64,000 bases of DNA from Neostapfia colusana (Eukaryota; Streptophyta; Magnoliopsida; Poales; Poaceae). The notes beneath the pieces were generated by a model. That model searched no databases. It saw nothing but the letters and a program-made list of their open reading frames with translations, and was not told the origin of the DNA. The stretch spans positions 36,056,699 through 36,120,698 of the forward strand of contig JASWHV010000013.1 of NCBI GenBank assembly GCA_030760725.1, given 5' to 3'. Each line of letters starts with the position of its first letter. The stretch's first letter is position 1. Below are positions 21,775 through 33,570 of this stretch, in pieces. The translations under genes were made by a program, and so were the position numbers.

Positions 21775-23132
21775 ATGGTGAGAGGAAACGTCGGCCGAAG
21801 GTACGTCCAGGAGGATGACCATGATGAAGTTCCTGCTAACCCAGGAGCTGGCGAAAACCATCTAGAAAGGTTGATGGCCATGCAAAACCAGCTTATGCAA
21901 ACCATGATCCAAACTTTGGGTCAGTTGCAGGCCAACCAAAACCCCGTTCCGGCACCACCGTCACCACCACCACCGGCTCATAACAGGTTGGGAGAGTTCA
22001 TGAGGACTCGACCACCCACCTTTGCTCAAGCTAGTGATCCCATGGAGGCCGATGATTGGTTAAAATCCATGGAGAAAAAGCTTGCCATTGTTCAGTGTAA
22101 TGACCGAGAGAAGGTTCTCTTCGCGTCGCACCAACTTACGGCAGCTGCTGCTGACTGGTGGGATGCCCTGAGCAACGCTCATGCCAACCCGGAGACAATC
22201 ACTTGGACTGAGTTCAAGGAGAGTTTCCGCTCTCACTACATCCCTGCTGGTGTAATGATGCTCAAAAGGCAGGAGTTCGAAGGTCTCCGCCATGGACAGA
22301 AAAGTGTGAATGAGTATCTCGACAAGTTCATACAACTATCCCGGTACGCCCCTGAAGATGTCAACTCAGATCAGAGGAAGCAGTACCTGTTCATGAGACG
22401 GTTGAACAATGAGATCCAGGTTCAGCTCCTCAACAATGACTACGTAAGCTTCCAGAAGCTGGTTGACAAGGCCATAGTGGTTGAAAACAAGATCCAAGAG
22501 ATCGAGCGAGAGTGCAAGAGGAAGATGCCATACCAGCCCCAAGGGAGCAACGTACGACCTAGGTTACATGCCCCCTGCACCGCAGTATGGACCGCCCTGG
22601 TCAGCCACCACAGCAACAATTCGTTGCACCGGCACCTCGTGTGCCCATGCCTGCTGCGCCCCGACCTAACAATGGCGCCCCTGTTCAAAACCCCCGCCCC
22701 AACGTACCTGCTGCCGTAGGCAACAGGGCATGCTTTGCATGCAGGGAAGTAGGACACTTCACGAACCAGTGCCCAAGGAGAGGCCCTGGACAGCAAGGTA
22801 ACGTGCCCAAACAGAACCCGCGACCGAACGGAGGAGACAACCAAGGGAATCGTGGACAGCAGAACTATGCTCGCGGCCACGTGAACCATGTCACTACCGA
22901 GGAAGCACAAAAGGCTAAGGACGTCGCAATTGGTATGTTCCTTGCCAACTCCAACCCAGCCACCATCTTATTTGATTCTGGAGCATCACATTCCTTCATA
23001 TCATCCAAATATGTTTCCAAACATCATCTACCCGTATCCCACTTAGAATGTGCTATGTTAGTTAGTTCTCCCGGAGGAGAAATGAGGACTAATATAGTAT
23101 GTCCGAAAGTAAGCCTTAAAATAAGGGGGTAG
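21775..23132 (+). pseudogene. gag: gag and start of protease, frameshifted (element D)
   Basis: The ATG at 21775 follows CTCTCACAG. The first frame runs to about 22570 and holds the Gag core (ADDWLKSMEKKL, QLTAAAADWWDALSNAH, TWTEFKESFRSHYIPAGV, SRYAPEDVNSDQRKQYLFMRRL). A frame change near 22570-22590 leads to the Pro-rich linker, a CCHC zinc knuckle CFACREVGHFTNQC (around 22733-22774) and the protease active site ILFDSGASHSF (near 22975). The frame closes at TAG 23130 after CPKVSLKIRG, where a further frame change is needed to continue into the rest of the protease. Gag would form the particle. The zinc knuckle and DSG are both intact. Gag and pol appear to have been one fused frame originally, as in F. 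Confidence 0.9.
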
Positions 23133-26100
23133 ACTTCCTTGCCAACCTTACTGTCTTGGACTCCCAAGGGATTGACATCATACTCGGAATGGATTGGCTA
23201 AGCAAGCACAACGGAGTAATCCAATGTGCTGAAAGGAGCGTGCAGTTGAGAAACGAGCACGGTATTCGTGTCGAGTTTGAGTCAGCCCAGAAAACAACCG
23301 AATGGGCAAATTTGAACAATGTCGAAGGAACAACATTGGACAGCATTCCAGTGGTTCCGGAATTTTTGGATGTATTCCCGAAAGAGCTTCCAGTTATGCC
23401 GCCTGACCGGGACATCGAGTTTGCCATCGATTTGGTACCCGGAACTGCACCCATAGCCAAGAGACCCTATAGGATGCCCGTCAACGACCTAGTTGAACTC
23501 AAGAAGCAAATTCAATAACAATTGGAAAAGGGCTTTATCCGTCCAAGCTCGTCACCATGGGGAGCTCCGGTGCTCTTCGTAGACAAGAAGGATGGAACCC
23601 AAAGGATGTGCGTGGACTATATGTCTCTCAACGAGGTAACCATCAAGAACAAATACCCTCTGCCCCGTATAGATGACCTATTCGACCAAATGAAAGGAGC
23701 CCGAGTGTTCTCCAAGATTGATCTTCGGTCGGGATACTTCCAGCTGAAGATTAAGCCCTCTGATATACCTAAGACAGCCTTTCGAACACGGTATGGTTCG
23801 TATGGATATACCGTTATGTCGTTTGGGTTGAAAAATGCACCCGCATACTTCATGTACCTTATGAACAAGGTCTTCATGGAGTACTTGGACAAGTTTGTCA
23901 TGGTTTTCATCGACGGCATTATAGTGTATTCAAAAAGTGAGGACGAGCATGAAGAACATCTGAGATTGACCTTGCAGAAGTTGCGTGAGCATCAATTGTA
24001 TGCCAAGCTCAACAAGTGTCAATTTTGGTTAAAGGAAATATCTTTCCTAGGCCACATTATCTCCGAGGAAGGGGTATCGGTTGATCCTGGAAAGGTGATA
24101 GATGTTCTGAAGTGGGACCAACCGAAGAGCGTGAGGGATATTCGGAGTTTCCTTGGGATGGCAGGATACTATCGACGCTTCATTAAAGACTTCTCTAAAA
24201 GAGCAAAACCTATGACGGAGTTGCTAATGAAGGGAAAGGTCTTACAATGGACACCAGCCTGCCAATAAAGTTTTGAGGAACTCAAGAAAAGGCTAACAAC
24301 AGCACCGGTTCTGGTATTGTCAGACGTAAGCAAGAGATTTGACATATATTGTGACGCATCCAGACAGGGGCTCGGATGTGTGCTCATGCAGGAAGGACAA
24401 GTGGTAGCCTATGCTTCACGGCAATTAAAGAAGCACGAGCTTAATTATCCTACGCATGACTTGGAGTTAGCAGCAGTAGTGCATGCATTGAAGATTTGGA
24501 GACATTATATCCTTGGTCAGCGATGTGAGATCTATACGGATCATAAAAGCCTCAAGTACAATTCACACAAACGGATTTGAATTTAAGGCCACGTCGATGG
24601 TTAGAACTCATCAAGGATTATGATGTTGGAATCAACTACCACCACGGGAAGGCCAATGTAGTAGCTGATGTATTGAGCAGAAAGGGAGCATGTCACCAAC
24701 TCACGATTCAGGAACTACCACCCAAACTACATAAGGAGTTCGAACGGTTACACCTCGGATTCTTGAATAACATGGAAATAATAGAGATCCACTCCTCATT
24801 GGAGCAAGAAATAAGAGAGGGCCAAGCAACGGACGAGGAGATCAAGGAAAGAATCCGACAAGGAATAGAGAAGGATTTCAAGGAGGATGAAAAGGGTACG
24901 CTTTGGCTAGGAAAAAGAATTTGTGTGCCGAACATAAGACACCTCCGCGACATGATGTTGAAGGAGGCACATGATTCCCCCTATTCCATACATCCCGGAA
25001 GCACCAAAATGTACAAGGACCTGAAAACTTGTTATTGGTGGGATGGTATGAAGAGGGATATAGCCGAATACGTTGCCCTATGCGACACATGCCAATGGGT
25101 GAAGGCCAAACATCAAAAACCCGCTGGATTGTTGCAACCCTTGAAAATACCCGAATGGAAGTGGGAGGACATCAGTATGGATTTCATCATCGGATTGCCA
25201 CGTACTCAGTCGGGATACGACTCCATCTGGGTCATTGTGGACCGATTGACGAAAACCGCCCATTTTCTCCCTGTAAAGACCAGTTACAACGTTGCACAAT
25301 TGGCAGAGTTGTACATGCAGCAGATCGTGTGCCGTCACGGAGTTCCGAGGAGGATAGTCTCGGATCGAGGTTCTCAGTTTACCTCTAGATTCTGGAGAAA
25401 GCTGCAGAAAGCCATGGGTACACGACTGGATTTTAGCTCCGCCTATCACCCACAAACAGATGGACAAACCGAAAGTACAAACCAAATTTTGGAGGACATG
25501 TTGAGAGCTTGCGCCTTGAAACATGGGCGTAGTTGGGATAGGAGTTTACCGTATGCCGAATTATCCTATAACAACAGCTATCAAGCTAGCTTGAAGATTT
25601 CACCTTTCGAAGCATTATATGGTAGACGGTGTAGAACGCCGCTGTTCTGGAACGAGACCGGAGAAAACCAGGTGTTTGGACCCGAAGTGCTACAAGAAAC
25701 CGAAAAGCAAGTCCAAACGGTACGGGAGAACTTAAAAGCCGCTCAGTCACGACAGAAAGGCTATGCGGACAATAGGCAAAGGAAGTTGACTTTCGAAGCA
25801 GGAGACTTTGTATACCTTAAGGTATCGCCTATCCGAGGCCAACGACGTTTCAACGTCAAAAGCAAGCTAGCACCTCGCTACATCGGACCATTTAAGATTC
25901 TGGATAAGCGAGTAGAAGTAGCCTATCAACTAGAGCTCCCAACCCACCTCTCCGACGTACATGATGTGTTTCATGTATCCCAGCTCAAGAAGTGCTTGAG
26001 AGTACTAGAGGAACAAGTATCAATGGGAGAGCTTGAACTTCAAAAGGACCTGACTTATGCAGAACACCCTGTCCGAATTTTGGACGTAAAGGAAAGGGTC

Positions 26101-26247
26101 ACCCGGAACAAAGTAGTTCGATGGTGCAAGGTCCAATGGATCCATCACACCGAAGCTGAAGCCACATGGGAGCGAAAAGAGGATATCAAAGCAGAATTTC
26201 CCCATCTATTTTCTACTAACGAATCTCGAGGGCGAGATTCAATTTAA
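23133..26247 (+). pseudogene. pol: pol pseudogene (protease end, RT, RNase H, integrase, chromodomain), element D
   Basis: The frame from 23156 carries the protease end (DSQGIDIILGMDWL), a TAA at 23516, then RT with intact motif A (KIDLRSGY). The catalytic box is FIDG instead of FIDD (Gly codon at 23915-23917), so RT is inactive. A TAA at 24266 separates RNase H (YCDAS, HDLELAAV, YTDHKSL). A two-base deletion near 24560 shifts to the final frame 24577-26247 (556 residues). That frame is intact and contains VADVLSR, the integrase HHCC finger (His132, His139, Cys169, Cys172), the DDE triad (Asp202, Asp263, Glu299) and a chromodomain at about residues 492-545 ending TWERKEDI. Termination is at TAA overlapping the PPT. 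Confidence 0.92.
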
Positions 26248-26259
26248 GGGGGGTAGATT
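26245..26259 (+). other. Polypurine tract, element D
   Basis: TAAGGGGGGTAGATT directly before the 3' LTR start TGTGACACCC; the pol stop codon overlaps it. It primes plus-strand DNA synthesis. Confidence 0.88.
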
Positions 26260-26416
26260 TGTGACACCCTCATCTCGGGTGTCAGCATATGTTCATGCTT
26301 TATGAAGAGGAAACATTTTAAGAAAAGTAGGGACAGAGAAAATTATCAAAAGGATAGCCAATAAGAGCCGAAACCAGCTCTCAGAATGCGCCGAAGACAA
26401 CTTACCACGGCCGCTG

Positions 26417-26893
26417 GCCACGTGGCGTGTTCGGAGCTCATCCCTGCGAAGTGGGGAGAGGCCGCCGTCAAGCTGGCTACGTGGCAGGCTCGGGGCTCGT
26501 CTCCGCAAAAGGGGAGAGGTTCGATCCTGTGGGACACGTGTTTCCCACGGAGCTAGCCTCTACGGAAGAAGCAAAGGCATTTCCACAGGACACGTGTCAT
26601 CCTCGGAGCTAGTCCTTGCAGAAATCAGAGGACCAGTCGCGCGGGATACGTGTCGATCTCGGAGCCCACCTCCGAGAGGTCCCGTTCTATTGGACACGCA
26701 TCGTCACCGGAGCTTATCTCCGGGAGGTCTGTCGCTGCTGGACACGTGTCGACCTCGGGGCATGTCCCTAAAGAAAGAAGAGAGGAAAGACCGGCGCCAA
26801 CACGTGGGGGAGGTTTCGATCGATTGACACGCGGCACAACCGGAGCTTGTCTCTGCGGAGAAGGAGATACCAGGCCCCGGAAGGACACGTGGA
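26417..26893 (+). promoter_or_regulatory. G-box/ABRE-like array in D 3' LTR
   Basis: Counterpart of the array at 18393-18897. Some sites are in better shape here: GCTACGTGGC at 26476 where the 5' copy has GCTACATGGC, and GATACGTGTC near 26645 where the 5' copy has GATACATGTC. A deletion of about 36 bp near 26805 shortens the unit that starts AACACGTGG. Confidence 0.8.
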
Positions 26894-27096
26894 GCCTCCG
26901 GAGCTCATCGCCGCGAAGGTAATGAGTTCTGGAGCAGCTGTTACGCGTAAGAATATCGGTACGTAAAGGAAACCGACCTGAATTCCACAACGTTACCACA
27001 CCAAATCAACTAAAGATAAGATGATAGGATCCAACGACAATCTGAATAAGACTCTTATTCGGGATACAATCAGATTAGGACTCTTCTCTTCCCGAT

Positions 27097-27105
27097 TATA
27101 AATAG
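27097..27105 (+). promoter_or_regulatory. TATA box, D 3' LTR (TATAAATAG)
   Basis: A consensus plant TATA box about 200 bp downstream of the G-box array, expected to start transcription near 27130. Transcription from here would read out of D into R-U5 and the inserted solo LTR. Confidence 0.7.
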
Positions 27106-28111
27106 AACCCAGAACCTCTGGCCGAAATCACGAACTTCTTTTCCAACTCCTGAGCCGACGACCTAGAAGCCCTAGCCCTAACTCGCCGAGTAAACTATCG
27201 CCGAAGCACAACAAGGGAGATCATCGGAGGAGAACCGAGCGGTCTGAGGAGGACCTCGAAAACCGAGAGGAAACGTAAGGTAGGCCCCAATACCACCTTA
27301 CGATATCGTTGTGTTTTCCTTGCGTCTGTTCTTTGATTCCTTTCGAACAGAAGCCTTCTCGTGGATAGATCACTTGATGATCAGGTTGATCTAAAGACAA
27401 GATCATCGCCACATCCACATTTGATCCGAACACCTCTGTCCATGCAAGCCATGCAAGAACACGTACAAACCAATCTAATAAAATTAATCATAGGATAGCA
27501 TGCATGTGCATCATCGCATCTAGTTTAAGGTTTGTGCATGATATTGATTGCTGTGAATCTTGTATGCACGTGATCCTACAGAGCAGGACAAGCTCAGGGA
27601 GCTGTCTACGACGAACTGCAGCAACAAGGTTTTGAGATTCAAGAACAACAGGAACCGCAAGAACAAGGCAAGTGCTCCTTGACCATATTGATCCTATGTT
27701 TGGGTAAAACTGTTTTGTTTTGCAAAAAGGTGTGCGTACTGAGTCAAACATGATGGGAAACCCTTTTATAGGAGTTTACTAGTTTTGGTTAAACCACCCT
27801 TGTCGACTGGGAAGTTTATGAGTCGGGTATGGTTTTTGCTTTATGCTTCGCTGAGTCTTTGGGATTGGGAAGCGAGATAGATGTGTCTAGCTAACTGCAC
27901 TCATATTGATAATAAGAAACTGATGTTAATAATGGATATGGATCGGAGGGAGATCTAGGCAAGAATGGGTTTGTGAATGAGGTAGCATGAGATGGTGGTT
28001 TACTTGCCATATATCTAAGGACCGGTTCATGCATGCACATGCCAGGATAACAGTGCCACCACAAGGCCAAGTATGGGTGCGGCTTAGCTGAGTAATTAGG
28101 TAAGTTGCTAG

Positions 28112-28116
28112 AGTGC
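28112..28116. repeat. Target-site duplication of S, left copy (AGTGC)
   Basis: AGTGC before the solo LTR and again at 31525-31529 after it. The uninterrupted 5' LTR of D reads AGAGTGTTATGG at the equivalent place (near 20116-20127), which is the empty site apart from one base. Confidence 0.95.
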
Positions 28117-31100
28117 TGTCACACCCGGTTTTTCCGAAGAAACAACCAAGTGAATATCACATGTATGCCAGGATCATTTTCTCATACATGTGATGACAAA
28201 TAGTGAAGCATCATTTATTACAAGCCAGGTGTCGAGTATAAATAAGTCTTACATCGCAAATGTCTCAATGGACACTAATGCTTCATCACAAGTAAATAAA
28301 CTAGCAGCGGAATATTATTCTTTTAGTGGCTCCATCACAGGCGTTGCCCGGGGGTCTTCATGAACCTAAAATCCTTCCTCGGGTCCAAAATCTTGGTCAT
28401 TATACACCACCTCATTATCTTGACCTGAGCAGCAATATAAACCAACAAATATGCAAGGTTGAGTACCAATGGTACTCAGCAAGTGTGGGAAAATTATATC
28501 ATGCATGGCTAGAACAAGGAGAGGTTGAACTCATGGTTAAAGCACTACGCAATTAATGCCTATCACCTTAGCTTATTAAGCACCTACATTATTACACAGG
28601 TGAAATGGTCCCAATTTCCCATCCCATCATTGTAATCCAATAACCATAACATCATTACCAATGTTAAGCTCCCCGCTTAACTTCCAAAACCATCAATCCT
28701 TTAATCATGAATAAGTCCAGGCCGCTCTTAACCGTGAGCACGGCTGTCAAGACAGTTTTGACTCTGCAGAGTTTGCACCACTGTACCCACATGTAGTGAT
28801 TTCATCCCCCGTTGCCGGGTGGACTAAAAGAACCTCCATTATGCCAGTGGCTACGATCCACATTCACACTTCCCAGGTGTGTGGCCAGGAGATCACTACG
28901 AAGCCTTTACAAAGGGATTCCCGACGAGCGTGGGCCCACTGAGGTTTCACCCCTAACAGCATACAAGAGGCTCCAACCCCGCTGCAGTGGCCCCCTCTTG
29001 AGCCTTGCGATTCATATGGTAGTCCAGCTGACACCTACTCCCCGCACCATCCAACACACCCATACTACGCCGGGGATACACCTAATTAATTGGCCAAGCT
29101 GCCCCATCTCAGCATGTGGTTGGCACTGTAAAGCCGGGTTACATGCTCCATGAACCGGTCCTTAGGATCCAGGCAAGTACTAAACACAAACCCAAGTCTC
29201 GTGCACCCAGCAGACAACCAAAACATCCAACTTGCCTTGATCCCTACCTCTACATAACTCACAATGTCTCATTCAAGAGTATGGTAATATAAACTGATGA
29301 TCTCATGTCCCAAATATCCCATTCTAAGCATGGCTAAGCATATGCATGATAATAAATGACATGATAAAATAAATCCCAACCCAAGCTACAAGGAAACAAG
29401 GTAATGCAATTCTAGGGAAACTTTCCTAGCATGGGTTTCATATTTCATTTGACAATGCAAATAATTCTATCTACACATCCTAGCATAGGATCAAAGTGGT
29501 CAAGGACACTTGCCTCCTTCTTGCTGCTCTTGAAATGGGTAGTCCTGATCTTGGAAAGGAATAACTTGCTCTTGAACAGGTTCTACTTCATACCATCACA
29601 CATAGCAAAAGAAAAACAACAATCATAAGACATAGTTCACACTTCTACTTCATACAAACCACACATTCATATTTATAAAAGTTCTTTACCATTATATGTG
29701 TTGTGGTTACTTTATGTGTGTTAAGTTGTGGCTTGCATGCACTTTTAACCATGTATATATGATTCCTACTTTTGTGTCCACATTTATACTTACATACTAT
29801 TTATATGGGTTTCCAATAAATTTCTTATATTCAACTACTACACCTTTTTACTACCAAGTGTGTATGAAAAGTATTTTTCTTCCCCATATGTGCCTTCATA
29901 ATTTCTACCAACCCTAAACTGAACCCTTTGGATTTTAAAAACTCCATTTATCATTTTTTATACTCCCATGCATAATTGTGTATTTTATTATGAAATTAGT
30001 AATACACATCACCTAAACAGTATAGGTTCTGGTCCTAAATAATTTAATAACATATTTTGACCTTGGCTTCTGATGTATACTATTTCATAATTATTTTCCC
30101 TATTTTTTTCTATAGCTATTCTTTACTAAAAAATGTGTCCCTATACTAATAAATGTGAATAATAGATGAAACAGATTTATTTCAGCCCAAAAATATATTT
30201 TTATCTCACTCCAAAGTTTTCTAAGTACTGAGAAAGTTTTTAATTAATTTTGACAATTATGTTTGTCCCCCTTTTTAATTTTTAAACACTAGTTACATAT
30301 TCAATTTTCTAAATTAAATACTAAACAAGGCTAAAATAATGAATTCACCCCATTACAGGGTCTATAATATTATTTTCATAATTTCCAGGGGTCTAGCTAC
30401 ACTTATCAGAGGTGTTTTACCTAATTTTTATTAAGTCCAGGGGCTAAAACTGATTTTTAAATGAATTTACATGATTTTCTGGAGTTCCAGGGGCTAGATC
30501 TGAAGTTTCCGGGGCTAGCTCTTATTTCCCGAGAACCCCAGGGGGGTAGCACGTAAGAATTCCAGTCTTTATAACACGGGGCTGACGTGGACCGTCCGAT
30601 TTTAAACCGACGGCTGAGATTATAACATCGAACCGGTACGCGGGGTTTTAAAGTCTACCGTGCGATTTAAATTAAACGGCGCACAAGCGGCCACGTCGCT
30701 CTGATCGAGCGCGGGCGGCGCTGCCGGCGGCGCACGGCGGCGGGAAGCGGCGATCTCGCCGGAAAGTTTCGGATCCTCGAGAATTCTGCCTAAAACTGTG
30801 ATCTCATGGCATAGATCGGTAGAGGGGAGGTCAGGGATCTCACCTCGGGGGTTTTCTTGAGCTCGGGGGTCCTGGAAAGTGATCGGCGGCGAGGTCCGAG
30901 GCAAAACCACGGCGAAGCTCGTCGGCGCTGGGTTTACACCGTAAGTCTTCGGGTTTTCTGCACCTGCAAAGTTCCCCGGAGGCGGTGGATCAAGACCAGC
31001 GAGTTAGATCAGAATTTCCGAGCTTAGATCGGCCAGAATTCACTGGCGAAGTCTCGGTGCTCACCGGAGTAAAAATCGGCGATCGCGTGGGAAAAACCGA

Positions 31101-31524
31101 TCGGGGCTGGGGTTTTTATAGCCGGGGAGGGGCGGTGGGTCTGTTGCGATCGAGTTTGAGTCGTTTGGGACCAGAATTCGGGCTGCGGGACGCGGAAATC
31201 CGGTCGGTTGCGATCGCGCGCGTGGGAGAGAGTCCGGGGTCGCGGGGTTAGGGATGACAGGCGGGTCCCACCCGTCTGTGAGAGACAGCGCGGCGCGCGC
31301 GGGGGCGGGCTGGCACGGGGAAACTGGGCCGGCTGGCGGGTTTCGGCCCACTGGCCGGTTTTTTCCCGTTTCTCTTTTTCTTTTTCCATTTCTTTTCTGT
31401 TTTGAGTATAATTTGAATTCCAGTTTGAATTTGAATTTTTGCAAAACATGCAACACGTCCAAAAATTTTTAAATTCCCCTCTGAACATGGTTTAGAGTTT
31501 TGAATCAAAATTTGGGGTGTTACA
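28117..31524 (-). mobile_element. S: solo LTR of the F family, 3.41 kb
   Basis: It runs TGTCACACCC to GGGTGTTACA on the plus strand and is nearly collinear with the F LTR at 54017-57413, so it is in minus orientation. There is no internal region, PBS or PPT, and a perfect 5-bp duplication flanks it. This is the signature of unequal recombination between the two LTRs of a former full element. TATAAAAACC on the minus strand at 31120-31111 is a likely promoter, about 400 bp from the U3 end. GCGGGTCCCAC at 31261-31271 lies upstream of it. Confidence 0.95.
31111..31120 (-). promoter_or_regulatory. TATA box of solo LTR S
   Basis: The minus strand reads TATAAAAACC, conserved in the F LTR (57000-56991). 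It is about 400 bp from the LTR 5' end, giving a short U3 and a long R-U5. Confidence 0.6.
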
Positions 31525-31529
31525 AGTGC
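31525..31529. repeat. Target-site duplication of S, right copy (AGTGC)
   Basis: Matches 28112-28116. D LTR sequence resumes here. Confidence 0.95.
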
Positions 31530-31951
31530 TATGGACTGTGGAAGGCGCGGGGAATGGGAGTCGAGTGAGGACTGCCCTGGGAACTGCATGGCACAAGAGG
31601 GGGCCCGTGGGTGGGAGAATTGGAGATTCTAGCCTGCCGGTGAAACCTTAGTGAGTCCATACATCTAGTAACCCCTTTGTAAAGGCTATTTTGTGATCTC
31701 TTGACCATACACCGACGGATGTGTACTGGTATAATGGAGGTTCTGCAGTTGCCGATGGGTGACGAAATCACAAACTTGTGGTTAAAGAGGTGCCATGATT
31801 AGTTGGGATGGTTAATGGGATGGTTATTGGGAAGGTTATTAGTTTGGTTATGGTTTGGTTGTTGGGACTGTTGAGTCTGGGTGATGAGATGGTTGCATGA
31901 CTGTTGAGTCATGGCCACGAGTTTGGTCGCGATGTGAGACGAAGGTGTTTT

Positions 31952-32013
31952 GAGATGGTAGCGAATACGGGGAGGTATTCGTGAGATGGTAGCGAATACG
32001 GAGAGGTATTCGT
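31952..32013 (+). repeat. Two 31-bp tandem repeats (D 3' LTR)
   Basis: The same unit as at 20600-20692 but two copies instead of three. Confidence 0.88.
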
Positions 32014-32472
32014 GAGTAAGAATGAGGTTGGTTAATTTTTGGGTGGAACATGGAAAGCGATGTAGGTATGTTGGTAATTTAATACATGCTGTGATTACAT
32101 TCATCTAAAGCCAAGTTGCTGTTTTATCATGATTTTATAAATTTGCTTTTCTGCAAATGAGCCTTTGTATACCTACCTTGTTTATGAGCTGCATATCATG
32201 TGTTTTCCCGCACTTGCTGAGTACATCATTGTACTCAAACTTGCATTATTACTTCATCATCAGCAGCAGGAGAAGCCTACTATGAAGACCAAGTAGAGCA
32301 TTATGGCGTGTGATCTGTTCTCAACCTTGCCTGTGGAGGGAGTAGAGATGGAGCCACTTCTACTTAGATTTGCTTCCGCATTAGCTAAATTGCTTCCGCT
32401 TTAGAATAAAGGCTTCCGCTGTGAGCATGAGTCCGAGACTCATGAGACATTGTAACAAACTATGTTATTCGT

Positions 32473-32474
<2 letters not shown>

Positions 32475-32509
<35 letters not shown>
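32475..32509. repeat. AT microsatellite, D 3' LTR
   Basis: About 17 AT units at the position of the (AT)32 tract of the 5' LTR. Confidence 0.95.
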
Positions 32510-32511
<2 letters not shown>

Positions 32512-32617
32512 CTGAATTCAGTTTGTGGAACATATGTATATATGTGATCAACATCCTGGGCACACATATGCATTAGTTCTTGGTTCCGTGGTTTTCCACA
32601 GAACTGAGGGCGTCACA

Positions 32618-32622
32618 CTTTG
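32618..32622. repeat. Target-site duplication of D, right copy (CTTTG)
   Basis: Identical to 18231-18235 and directly follows the D 3' LTR end CGTCACA. Confidence 0.95.
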
Positions 32623-33570
32623 CTGCTGCTGTTGCTGTGGTGGATACGTAGGGCGGAAGCCCGGCGCATTATACTTCCGACCGCGAAGCTGAGGCGGTCG
32701 CGCCGGTGGCTGCCATCTTTGACCGGATGGTGAGTGATACACCATGTGGTATTTTTGTGGCGTCCCACCACTGCTGCTCGTTAGCGCACTGCATTTCCTC
32801 TTGTCAGAACCGCACTCATGCGGCATTAACAAGGTCGTTGAATGTTCCGCGATTGCTTTGGGAGAGATGGACCTTCATCTTTGAATTCTGGCCCCGGAAG
32901 AATGCATTGAGCTTGTCTTCCTCCGTTCTCACAAATCCTGGTGCATACTGTGCCAGTCGGTTGAATAACCTGGAGTACTCATGAGCACTCCTCGCTCCTT
33001 GTCGTAGCGCCAGGAACTCCTGGAGCTTCCTTTCCATAACACCGGGAGGTATATGGTAGGCGCGGAACGCCTCCCGGAACTCCCCCCATGTGACGGCATG
33101 GCCAGCCGGTAATGAGGCGATGTAGTTCGTACACCATGTACCGGCTTCGCCTTGAAGCTGTTGCGCTGCGTACAGCACCTTCTGGTGTTCGGTGCACTGT
33201 AGCAGCCCGAACTTTGCCTCCAGAGTGCGGATAAAGCTGTCCGCCTCTAAAGGCTCTTCGGCCTCCGTGAAGACTGGTGGATGGGTCACCAGGAATTCTG
33301 AATAAGAACTTTGTTGGGGCTGACGTTGCCTATTGTCTTGGCGTCCTCCTGGACGGGATTGCATTCTGCTGGACTAGCATCCACAGCAACTCGGTTTGCT
33401 CGTCGCGCGAGCCGAGCACTGCAGCGAGAACCTCTGCAAGATTCCTTGGAAGTTCTGGCGGTGGAGGAGGTGGTTGCTGCTGCGTCGTGGTTTGCTCCGG
33501 AGGTGGAGACTCATCACCACGAACCGGACTCGGACCTCCCTCCTCTTGCGTGGAACGCGTACCCACTATT
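32618..33570 (-). pseudogene. gag: gag N-terminal part (element C), upstream of the D insertion
   Basis: Aligns with the gag of A. The start codon is lost: the A start AATGACTCGC corresponds to AATAGTGGGT here, so ATG has become ATA (33570-33568). The Gln/Pro-rich head runs to a frame change near 33340. The second frame (33364-32816) holds SSYSEFLVTHPPVF, EEPLEADSF, QLQGEAGTWCTNYIAS (second Trp of the usual WW replaced by Cys), TWGEFREAFRAYHIPPGV and ARSAHEYSRLFNRLAQYAP. A further frame change near 32830 leads into the Gln-rich linker, where D inserted within CAG repeats. The bases 32618-32622 are the right copy of the D duplication. Joining to 18230 keeps the frame. Confidence 0.88.

Larger units (their letters stand above)
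18236..32617 (+). mobile_element. Element D: full-length chromovirus with two LTRs, carrying a solo LTR in its 3' LTR
   Basis: Plus-strand element with matching ends TGTGACACCC to GGGCGTCACA, a TSD of CTTTG, a PBS, gag, pol, a PPT and two LTRs. The 5' LTR is 3093 bp. The 3' LTR is about 2945 bp once the 3408-bp solo LTR S and its 5-bp duplication are removed. The shortening comes from small deletions (for example about 36 bp in the G-box array and about 70 bp near 31790) and a shorter AT tract. A 320-bp stretch of the two LTRs compared by eye differs by about 3%. Coding capacity is broken. Confidence 0.95.
26260..32617 (+). repeat. 3' LTR of element D, interrupted by solo LTR S
   Basis: Begins TGTGACACCC and ends GGGCGTCACA. 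It is collinear with the 5' LTR except for the insertion at 28117-31524 and small deletions. LTR sequence resumes at 31525. The right boundary is followed by CTTTG. Confidence 0.95.

Noticed and set aside
28812..29153. 113-aa frame repeated at 54710-55051, and the 73-aa and 65-aa frames repeated at 29431-29917 and 55329-55815
   Set aside because: They lie in the same place in F-family LTRs, antisense to the element, with no recognisable domain. Their similarity reflects the repeat, not a gene.
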